A DNA stretch of 24,234 nucleotides from QHXQ01 sp036389375. GTDB taxonomy: Bacteria; Acidobacteriota; Blastocatellia; Pyrinomonadales; Pyrinomonadaceae. Under the pieces are notes generated by a model. The model saw nothing but the letters and a program-made list of their open reading frames with translations. It searched no databases and had not been told where the DNA came from. Numbering within the stretch: position 1 is the stretch's first letter; every line of letters starts with the position of its first letter. Location: assembly GCA_036389375.1 (NCBI GenBank), contig DASVQA010000177.1:1-24234 (forward strand), written 5' to 3'. The translations under genes and the position numbers were made by a program. Positions 17,244-24,234 of the stretch are shown piece by piece.

Positions 17244-20200
17244 ATGAGCAAACAAGTCAAGTCCGCCCCCCGCACTAATTCGCCGCGCCCGGCCGGCTTC
17301 AGCCCGGCCCGCACCATGTTGCTGCTCGCGCTATTAGCGTGCGCGCTCGGCGCGCTCTCGTTCAACTTCTCGACACACGCACAGAAAGATCAAGGCACGC
17401 GCGGTCTCAAACTAGGTGGGACGCCGACGCCGACGCCCGACGGCGGTGCGAGCGGCGCGGGCGCAACCGAAGCGCGCCCCGAACTCGTCATGCAGACCGG
17501 GCACGCCCTGCGCGTTGACGGGTTGGCGTTTAGCCCCGATGGGCGGCTGTTCGCCTCCGGCAGTAAGGACAACACGGTGCGCCTGTGGGAGACGGCGAGC
17601 GGGCGCGAGTTGCGCAAACTCATGGGGCACACGGCTTGGGTCAAAGCCGTCGCCTTCAGCCCCGACGGCAACCTGCTCGCATCCGCGGCCATTGACGGCA
17701 CGATTAAGTTCTGGGAGGTCAGTTCGGGTCGTGAACTGAAGAACGTAACCGGCGGCGGCAGCATCAACGCCATCACGTTCAGCCCCGACAAGCGGCTCGT
17801 GGCGGCCGGCACCGCCGACGGCGCGGTGCTCTTGATTGATGTGGCGACGGCGCAGGTGAGCCAGAAGTTGACGGGGCACACGGGCGCTGTGCTTGCGCTC
17901 GACTTCAGCGCGGACGGGAAGCTGCTCGCATCGGCGGGGCGCGACATGGGCGTGCGGCTGTGGGACGTGGCGGTGGTGGCCGGGGCGCGCGAGTTGAAGA
18001 TTCTGACGGGCCACGCAGACCGCGTGCGCGCCGTCGCCTTCAGCCCCGACGGCAAGCGGCTGGCTTCAGCCGGCAACGACAAGACGATCAAGCTATGGGA
18101 CGTTGGCAAAGGCAAAGAACTGCGCACGCTCGCCGGCCACACGGGCGCGGTGCTCGCCGTCGCGTTCACTGCCGACGGGCGCACGGTGCTGTCGGCGAGC
18201 GCGGATCATCGCACGGTGAAATTGTGGGACGCGGAATCGGGGCGCGAGACACAGACGATTGCCGAAGCCGACAACATCGACACGCAGGAAGCGGTTGTCT
18301 TCAGCGCCGACGGGCGCACCGTCGCATCCAGCAACGGCGACAAGACCGTGCTTCTGCGCGACATCGGACGGCGGTCGGCCGAGCATGCGCGCACGCTTGA
18401 GACGCATTCGAGCGGCGTCTATACGACGGCGTTTAGCGACGACAAGAAATGGTTCGCGTCCGGCAGCCGCGACAACAGCGTACATCTGTGGGAGACGGCG
18501 ACCGGGCGCGAAGTGCAAAGCACGGACGCGCAGATCGGCTCGATCACGTCGCTCGCCTTCAGTCCTGATTCGCACGTACTGGCGTCGGGCGGCTTCTCCG
18601 GTCAGATCAAACTCTGGGACGTAGGCAACGCGCGCGAACTGCGCCGCCTTGACGGGCACACAGGGATCGTCAACTCGGTCGCCTTCAATCCGGTTGGTCA
18701 ACTCGCTTCGGGCAGCAACGATAAGACGATCAAGCTGTGGGACGTGGACACCGGCAAAGAAATCCGCACGTTCACGGGGCACGCGGGCGAGGTGGAGGCG
18801 GTCGCCTTCAGCCCCGACGGGCGCGTGCTGGCCTCCGCCAGCGTGGATAAGACGATCAAACTGTGGGACGCGACCAGCGGCAGCGAACTGCGCACGCTCA
18901 CGGGGCACGGCGCGGCCGTCGCAGCCGTCGCGTTTAGCGCCGACGGGCAGACGCTCGCCTCCGGCAGCTACGATAAGACGGTCAAGCTATGGGACGTTGC
19001 CAGCGGACGCGAACTGCAAAGCTTCGCGGGCAGCGACAGCTTCTCCGCCGTCGCCTTCAGCCCTGACGGCAAACATTTCGTCGCGGGTGACGTGCGCGGG
19101 CGGCTGAGTCTGTGGGACTTCAGTCAGGCGGGCACGGCGCGCGCCTTGAACGGGCACACGGACACGATTGCCGGCGTCGCCTTCAGCCCCGACGGGCGCT
19201 GGCTGACTTCCGGTAGCGAAGATGCCAGCACGCGCCTGTGGTCGGCCGAGACGGGCGCGCAACTCGCCACGCTCGTCACCTTCAATGAAAGCACGGACTG
19301 GCTCGTCGTCGCGCCCGACGGTCTCTTTGACGGCACGCCCGAAGCCTGGAATCAAATCCTCTGGCGCTTCGAGCGCAACACCTTCAGCGCGCGCCCCGTC
19401 GAAGCCTATTTCAACGAGTTCTATTATCCCGGTCTGCTCGCGGACATACTTGCCAACAAACAGCCACACGCGCCCGCCGACATCGCCGCGCGCGACCGGC
19501 GGCAGCCCTCCGTCGCGCTGCAATTGGCCGACGCGCAAAGCTCGCCGGACGCCGTGACGGCGCGGCAGGTGGCCGTCAGGATCGAGGTCGCCGAAAGCCC
19601 GGCCGATCCGAAGCACGCGCAGGGAAGCGGCGCGCAGGACTTGCGCCTGTTCCGCAACGGCACGCTCGTCAAAGTATGGCACGGCGACGTGCTGAAGAGT
19701 GGCGGCAAGGCGGTCGTCGAAGCCAGCGTGCCGATCATCGCGGGCGCAAACGAGTTGATGGCTTATGCCTTCAACCGCGACAGCGTCAAAAGCACGAACG
19801 CGGAACTGACGGTGACGGGCGATGCGAGCCTGCGGCGGCAGGGCACGGCCTACATCGTCGCCGTCGGCGTGAATCAATATGCCAACCCGCGTTTCAATCT
19901 GCGCTTCGCCGTCGCCGATGCAAACACCTTCGCCGATGAGGTACGCAAGGCGCAGATGCGCGTGGGCGCTTACGAGCATATCGAAGTTGTACCCCTGCAA
20001 AACAAAGAGGCGACGAAAGCCAACATCCTGCGCGCCCTAGCCCGGCTCGGCGGCGACGCGTCGGCGCTTCCCGCAGATGCGCCCGCCGCGCTCGCGCAAC
20101 TCAAGCCGGCGCAACCGGAAGACACCGTCATCGTCTATTACGCCGGGCACGGGCTGGCGCAGCCGCCGCGCTTCTATCTCATCAATCACGATCTCAACTA

Positions 20201-20798
20201 CAACGGCGAGCGCACCGCGATTGATCCGGCGAGCCTGAAAAATATGCTTGAGCATTGCGTCTCGGATCGTGAACTCGAAGCGGCCTTCGATCAGATCGAC
20301 GCGGCGCAGGTCGTGTTGGTGATGGATGCGTGTAACTCCGGGCAGGCGTTGGAGACGGAAGACAAGCGCATGGGCCCGATGAACTCGAAGGGGCTGGCGC
20401 AGCTTGCTTACGAGAAGGGCATGTTTGTGATGGCGGCGGCGCAAGGCTATCAGGCCGCGCAAGAGGTGACGCAGCTTGGGCATGGGCTGTTGACCTATGC
20501 GCTCGTGGTGCAGGGCCTCGGACAGGGCGCGGCGGACAGGCGACCGCACGACGGGCAAGTGGTCATGGGCGAATGGCTCGACTATGCGACCGAGCGTGTG
20601 CCGCAGATGCAGATTGAGAAGATGAAAGCGGCGCGCGGTCTCGGCGCGGAACTGGCTTTCGTTGACGGCGAGCAGAAGGTTTCAGACCCGAACAATCGCA
20701 GCCTCCAACGCCCGCGCGTCTTCTATCGCCGCGAACTGGCCGCCCGTCCGCTCGTCATCACGAAACTTGAGGGCGCACAAACGCAGTCGCGCAATTAA
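17244..20798 (+). CDS. Exported WD40-repeat protein with C-terminal caspase-like (peptidase C14) domain
   Basis: A 1,184-residue protein. A basic N terminus is followed by a hydrophobic stretch (24-41), either a signal peptide with possible cleavage after THA (46) or a membrane anchor; a poor lipobox LLAC (30-33) is an alternative. Fourteen WD40 repeats follow (about 88-680), enough for two seven-bladed propellers, most with FSPDG and KLWD motifs. A linker containing STDWLVVAPDGLFDG (about 682-696) and a beta region (about 760-860) lead to the caspase-like domain: start GTAYIVAVGVNQYAN (about 868), catalytic His969 in YYAGHG and Cys1030 in MDACNSG. Both dyad residues are present, so a cysteine protease is predicted; cleavage specificity and targets are unknown. 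No ribosome binding site is obvious at the ATG. A perfect hairpin terminator follows. Similar fusions are known in cyanobacteria, myxobacteria and Acidobacteria. Confidence 0.93.
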   Translation: MSKQVKSAPRTNSPRPAGFSPARTMLLLALLACALGALSFNFSTHAQKDQGTRGLKLGGTPTPTPDGGASGAGATEARPELVMQTGHALRVDGLAFSPDGRLFASGSKDNTVRLWETASGRELRKLMGHTAWVKAVAFSPDGNLLASAAIDGTIKFWEVSSGRELKNVTGGGSINAITFSPDKRLVAAGTADGAVLLIDVATAQVSQKLTGHTGAVLALDFSADGKLLASAGRDMGVRLWDVAVVAGARELKILTGHADRVRAVAFSPDGKRLASAGNDKTIKLWDVGKGKELRTLAGHTGAVLAVAFTADGRTVLSASADHRTVKLWDAESGRETQTIAEADNIDTQEAVVFSADGRTVASSNGDKTVLLRDIGRRSAEHARTLETHSSGVYTTAFSDDKKWFASGSRDNSVHLWETATGREVQSTDAQIGSITSLAFSPDSHVLASGGFSGQIKLWDVGNARELRRLDGHTGIVNSVAFNPVGQLASGSNDKTIKLWDVDTGKEIRTFTGHAGEVEAVAFSPDGRVLASASVDKTIKLWDATSGSELRTLTGHGAAVAAVAFSADGQTLASGSYDKTVKLWDVASGRELQSFAGSDSFSAVAFSPDGKHFVAGDVRGRLSLWDFSQAGTARALNGHTDTIAGVAFSPDGRWLTSGSEDASTRLWSAETGAQLATLVTFNESTDWLVVAPDGLFDGTPEAWNQILWRFERNTFSARPVEAYFNEFYYPGLLADILANKQPHAPADIAARDRRQPSVALQLADAQSSPDAVTARQVAVRIEVAESPADPKHAQGSGAQDLRLFRNGTLVKVWHGDVLKSGGKAVVEASVPIIAGANELMAYAFNRDSVKSTNAELTVTGDASLRRQGTAYIVAVGVNQYANPRFNLRFAVADANTFADEVRKAQMRVGAYEHIEVVPLQNKEATKANILRALARLGGDASALPADAPAALAQLKPAQPEDTVIVYYAGHGLAQPPRFYLINHDLNYNGERTAIDPASLKNMLEHCVSDRELEAAFDQIDAAQVVLVMDACNSGQALETEDKRMGPMNSKGLAQLAYEKGMFVMAAAQGYQAAQEVTQLGHGLLTYALVVQGLGQGAADRRPHDGQVVMGEWLDYATERVPQMQIEKMKAARGLGAELAFVDGEQKVSDPNNRSLQRPRVFYRRELAARPLVITKLEGAQTQSRN
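17649..19195 (+). repeat. DNA-level repeats inside the WD40 blades
   Basis: The 20-mer GTCGCCTTCAGCCCCGACGG occurs without change at 17649-17668, 18033-18052, 18801-18820 and 19176-19195. At the first two sites the identity covers 24 bases. A second family encoding DKT(I/V)KLWD is nearly identical near 18077, 18720, 18848 and 18971. Identity at the nucleotide level, beyond what the protein motif requires, suggests recent duplication or gene conversion among blades. Confidence 0.75.
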
Positions 20799-20862
20799 TG
20801 AGACACGGCGTAACGTCGCCGCCACACCGGGCGGCGTTATGCTAAACACGTAAGAGGCACGC

Positions 20863-20912
20863 CTTAAGAGGCGGGCGAAGTCAGCACGCGGCTGCTTCGC
20901 CCGCCTCTTAAG
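20863..20912. terminator. Bidirectional hairpin terminator, perfect 18-bp stem
   Basis: Arms 20863-20880 (CTTAAGAGGCGGGCGAAG) and 20895-20912 are exact reverse complements around a 14-base loop. On the plus strand the stem is followed by TTTGTGT. It lies between the convergent WD40-caspase and TonB-receptor genes and can serve both. Confidence 0.82.
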
Positions 20913-20937
20913 TTTGTGTAACGACTGTTTCTGCCTT

Positions 20938-23900
20938 TTAGAACGAATACTTCAACGCAAACTGTACGCGGCGCGAGGGTGTGACGGTATTGGTGGCTTG
21001 CCCGAAGCCGGGGGCTTCGAGGAAGCGGACGGGCACACCGTAGTTAGCACGGTTGATGAAATTGAACACGTCCATGCGCAGGCTGAGATCGTGTTGCTCT
21101 TTGAAGGCAAAATGTTTGACGAGCGCGGCGTTTAAGTCGAGCACGTTGCCGGCGGGGAAGGTGTTGCGCCCGACGCGCCCGTTCGTGCCGATGGGCGCAA
21201 GCAGCGCGGTCGGATCGGTGGTCAGCCGTAGCGGTTGTTGACGATTGCCGGTCACGGTGAGGCCGCTGGTCGAGTTCAAACGATCCGTCAGGTTGCCGTC
21301 GAGGTTCACGTCGAAGATCGAGTTGACGGTGAAGGGTTGACCCGTCTGGAAACTGCCGAGGCTCGCAAGCTGCCAACCGCCGAGCAGCGCGTGCGCCAGC
21401 GCGCCGTGCTGGTTGAACGCAGGCAGGTCGTAGATGAAGTTGTAAGCGAAGCGATGGCGCACGTCGAAGTTGGCGGGGCCGCGCTCGCCCGCGAGGTTGA
21501 AGCTGTCCTGCGGCAGCGCGGACGCGCCCGCGAGATCGAATACATCGGACACGTCGTCCGTCGCTTTGGCGAAGGTGTAAGCGGCCTGCAATTGCAGTCG
21601 GCGGCGCAGGCGCGTGCGTAGTTGCAGTTGCAGCGAGTTGTAATTCGAGTTCGCCGAGGTTTCAAAGCGATAGATCGTGCCGGCGGTGGGCACGGGTCGC
21701 CCGCCGATCAGGTTTTCGCGGTCGGCTGATAGACGTAAGCCGGGCGGCAAGGTAAGACCGGAGACGTTGGGCGACGTGCCGATGACTGTGCCGCCGACGG
21801 GGAAGATAAAGGAGAACTGAAGCGGTATGTTGTAGACGTTCGGGCCGAGGTTCGGCGTCGTAAAGCGCAGCAGTTTGCGCCCACGTGTGCCGACGTAAGA
21901 AGCGGTCAGCGCGACGCTGCGCCCAAGCTGTTGATCGAGGCTGAAGCTGAACTGGTGCGCTTCGGGCATGTCGAGTCGTTGCGCGGGGAGCGTCGCGCCG
22001 AAAGCACTGATCGGCGGCAGCAGACCTGTGCTGCGGACGAACGAGTTGATCACGCCGACGAGTTGGGCGAAGGAGAGCGACTGGTTGACCGTGTTGAGCG
22101 TGCCCGGCTGCACGAGCGAGATGATTGCGCCGGGTTGACCATTCAGGTTCGGCAGCGGGTTGCCCGGATTGATCAACTCGAAGATGCAGCGCGTGAAAAA
22201 CTGGCGCGGGCATTGTTCGCCCAGAAGGTTATTGAAACCACCCGCCGTGTTGACCGTGAGATAGCTCGGATAGACGTTGCGCGATTGGCTGACGACCGCG
22301 CCGAGAATCTGATCGTAGAAGAGTCCGTAGCCGGCCCTGAGCACGGTCGCGCCGCGCTCACGCCCGAACAGGTTGGGCGACCATGCGAGGCTCACGCGCG
22401 GGGCGAAGTTGTTGCGGTCGGGATCAAAGATGCGCGTGCGGTTGCCGATAAAGGAGCGCAGCCCCGGCACGAAGTTGAGCAGCGGATCGTTGAAGGTCTG
22501 CTCGATCTTGCGGTTCACTTCGCGCACGGGCGTGTTGTACTCGTAGCGCAGCCCAAAGGAGAGCGCGAGCGTCGGGCGCACGCGGAAGGTGTCCTGCGCG
22601 TAGAAATCCAGTTGATAAAAGCGCAGGTTGATGTTCTGTTCGCCGCGCAGGGCGAGCGTCTGCGAGAAGCTGCTGGGCGCACCGATGGCAGCGAAAGTCT
22701 CAGGGCGGATATAGCGACCCGTGAAATTAATGAGCGCGTTCGGATCGTTTAAGTCAACTTCGGGCGCGCCGGCAAAGGTGACGATGGGCCGGGCGTTGCG
22801 CGGCAGTTCGCTGTTGAGTTCCGAGCGGCGCGTGTCGAAGCCGAAGACTAAGGCGTGGCGACCGGCGCGCATCGTCAGTTCATCCGCGACCTGATAAGTG
22901 TTGTTGACGCGGCGCTGCGGAAAGTTGAACACGTCCACGCCGACGGGCGAGAAGCCGGCGATGTTGACTTGGCCGACCGCGCCGAGCCGCAGCGTCTGAC
23001 CGAGCGGGCCGAGTTGCGTAGCGTTCTGTGTGTTCACGCCGGGCGGCGCAAAATAGATAACGGGCCCCTGATTCGGCTGCACGTTGTCGCCGCTGACATC
23101 GGGCAGCGTGAAGTTTTCCAGCAGCGGCGCGTTCAGCAGAAAAGGCGTGTTGGGGACGAGCGTGTTGGCGAGTTGAAACTCGCGGTCGCGCACTTCGAGG
23201 AAGTTCAACCGCGTGCGCCCGTAGGAGAGGCGCACCTGATTAAAGAGCGGGCGCGTCGCATTCGGCCCGCTCAATTCGCTGTTGAAAAAGAGCGAGTTGT
23301 TCTGCGTGCGTACGCGCGCCTGTAGGGTTGAAAAGAGCGCGCCGCCAGTTGCGGGGATGAAACGCCAGTCGTCTGTGAAGTTGTAACGATTGGTCAGCGA
23401 CTGTTGCCGGCCGCGCACGCGGAAGTTCGCGTCGAATTTGCCGGAGGCGACTTTGCCCTGTGCGCTCGCGGGCAGAGCTTGGGTGAAAGTGTTCGCGCCG
23501 TAGATGCCCTGCGGATTGTTGGGGAAGGGGAAGAGACTGAAGATCGCGTCGCCGCCGGGGGCAGTGGGGAATGCGAAAGCGGGTTGAAAGCCGCCGTTAG
23601 GGTTTGGCTCGGTGGGCAGTACGTAGAGGCCGGTCGCACCGGAATTGAATGCGCCGCGTTGCTCGACGGTCGGGACAGCGAAACTCTCTTCCTTCGTCGC
23701 GTTGTTGATGTAGCCTTCGGCGGAGACGAAGTAGAACATGCGCGGCGGCTGGCCCGGCGCGCGTGCCTCTTCGAGCGGCCCGCCCAACACAAAGCCCGCC
23801 TGTCCGAAGGTAAACGAATCTTCGCCGCCGCTCCCGTTGCGTACGGCGAGCGGGCGCAGATTCGTGATCTCGCCACCGGAGGTCTGCTGGTTGCCGATGA

Positions 23901-24234
23901 GCACGGGCTGATTGTTACCCGCGCGCAAGGGCGTGCTGGCGTTGCCGAACGCAGTATCGAAGGGATTGCGCGCATTCAACTGACTAGCATTGAAGAAACC
24001 ATAAGCCGCACCATGCGTACTGCTGCCGCCGGACTTCGACACCGCATTGACCTGCGCGCCGATGTTACGCCCGAACTGCGCGGGCGCCAGCAAAGTGATG
24101 GCCTGATACTCTTTGACCGATTCCAGCGGCTGCGAGTTCAAAGCGACGAAGCCCTGGCGGCGCACACCGATGTCCTCGTCGTTATTGTCCGAGCCATCGA
24201 CAGTGAAGTTGTTCGCCCGCGAGCGCAAGCCGTT
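20938..24234 (-). CDS. Oar-like TonB-dependent receptor, 5' partial
   Basis: The reading frame is open to the right edge, so the TTG at 24228 is not the real start; numbering is from it. Nearly 1,100 residues are visible. The first part is the end of a plug domain: NNFTVDGSDNND, FGRNIGAQVNAVSKSGG and the aromatic/Asn-rich FFNASQLNARNPFD. The rest is an outer-membrane beta-barrel with alternating strands, many aromatic girdle residues, DFYAQDTFRVRPTLALSFGL(RYEY) strand motifs, a YTFAKATDDVSD segment, and the C-terminal Phe (ALKYSF) used for barrel assembly. Cys673 and Cys681 could form a loop disulfide. Members usually have an N-terminal carboxypeptidase-regulatory-like domain, which would lie outside the window. 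Such receptors import large ligands using TonB energy or act in protein secretion/adhesion; the ligand is unknown and no transport genes are adjacent. Confidence 0.92.
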   Translation of the reverse strand, partial: NGLRSRANNFTVDGSDNNDEDIGVRRQGFVALNSQPLESVKEYQAITLLAPAQFGRNIGAQVNAVSKSGGSSTHGAAYGFFNASQLNARNPFDTAFGNASTPLRAGNNQPVLIGNQQTSGGEITNLRPLAVRNGSGGEDSFTFGQAGFVLGGPLEEARAPGQPPRMFYFVSAEGYINNATKEESFAVPTVEQRGAFNSGATGLYVLPTEPNPNGGFQPAFAFPTAPGGDAIFSLFPFPNNPQGIYGANTFTQALPASAQGKVASGKFDANFRVRGRQQSLTNRYNFTDDWRFIPATGGALFSTLQARVRTQNNSLFFNSELSGPNATRPLFNQVRLSYGRTRLNFLEVRDREFQLANTLVPNTPFLLNAPLLENFTLPDVSGDNVQPNQGPVIYFAPPGVNTQNATQLGPLGQTLRLGAVGQVNIAGFSPVGVDVFNFPQRRVNNTYQVADELTMRAGRHALVFGFDTRRSELNSELPRNARPIVTFAGAPEVDLNDPNALINFTGRYIRPETFAAIGAPSSFSQTLALRGEQNINLRFYQLDFYAQDTFRVRPTLALSFGLRYEYNTPVREVNRKIEQTFNDPLLNFVPGLRSFIGNRTRIFDPDRNNFAPRVSLAWSPNLFGRERGATVLRAGYGLFYDQILGAVVSQSRNVYPSYLTVNTAGGFNNLLGEQCPRQFFTRCIFELINPGNPLPNLNGQPGAIISLVQPGTLNTVNQSLSFAQLVGVINSFVRSTGLLPPISAFGATLPAQRLDMPEAHQFSFSLDQQLGRSVALTASYVGTRGRKLLRFTTPNLGPNVYNIPLQFSFIFPVGGTVIGTSPNVSGLTLPPGLRLSADRENLIGGRPVPTAGTIYRFETSANSNYNSLQLQLRTRLRRRLQLQAAYTFAKATDDVSDVFDLAGASALPQDSFNLAGERGPANFDVRHRFAYNFIYDLPAFNQHGALAHALLGGWQLASLGSFQTGQPFTVNSIFDVNLDGNLTDRLNSTSGLTVTGNRQQPLRLTTDPTALLAPIGTNGRVGRNTFPAGNVLDLNAALVKHFAFKEQHDLSLRMDVFNFINRANYGVPVRFLEAPGFGQATNTVTPSRRVQFALKYSF

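Noticed and set aside
17505..19283. Regular repeats that could suggest a CRISPR or tandem satellite
   Set aside because: They are in frame and encode canonical WD40 blades of about 42 residues, with variable sequence between the conserved blocks.
18093..20000. Antisense open frames of 271 and 337 codons opposite the WD40-caspase gene
   Set aside because: They mirror the repeated WD40 coding sequence, giving Arg/Ala/Val-rich repeats with no recognisable family or start signals.

Overview
This window is about 24 kb of uniformly GC-rich DNA (roughly 60-65 % by eye) carrying nine protein-coding genes. Two of them run off the window edges. The gene set suggests an Acidobacteriota genome, perhaps class Blastocatellia: an Oar-like TonB-dependent receptor without obvious sugar or siderophore neighbours, a WD40-caspase fusion, a giant Calx-beta/CSLREA surface protein and a YdeP-type molybdoenzyme. 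This placement is inferred from gene content, not from any marker gene. I saw no rRNA, tRNA, CRISPR array, transposase, integrase or phage structural gene.

Layout: (1) 2-8734 (+), the C-terminal 2,900-plus residues of a giant secreted protein with seven Calx-beta domains, two parallel beta-helix regions, a CSLREA motif, a lectin-like module and a lamin-tail domain. (2) 8769-8864, a large imperfect inverted repeat. (3) 8924-9736 (+), an alpha/beta-hydrolase esterase, facing (4) 9887-10972 (-), a phage-Sak4/AAA_24-like P-loop ATPase; a perfect 18-bp hairpin terminator lies between them. (5) 11184-13655 (+), an FdhF/YdeP-family molybdopterin oxidoreductase, divergent from the ATPase and convergent with (6) 13718-14494 (-), a TauE/SafE-type permease. 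(7) 14660-15631 and 15645-17042 (+), a quinone-reductase-like MDR dehydrogenase and an aldehyde dehydrogenase, 13 nt apart and probably one operon. (8) 17244-20798 (+), an exported or membrane-anchored protein with 14 WD40 repeats and a C-terminal caspase-like domain, facing (9) 20938-24234 (-), a TonB-dependent receptor cut at its N terminus; a second perfect 18-bp hairpin lies between them.

The genes do not form one pathway. Most transcription units are single genes in convergent or divergent arrangement, and no gap exceeds 300 bases. The window mixes envelope functions (giant surface protein, TonB receptor, exported WD40-caspase) with redox metabolism (molybdoenzyme, MDR reductase, aldehyde dehydrogenase, TSUP permease). 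The most interesting items are the double-propeller WD40-caspase with recombining blade DNA, the orphan phage-type ATPase outside any visible prophage, and unnamed modules of the giant protein.
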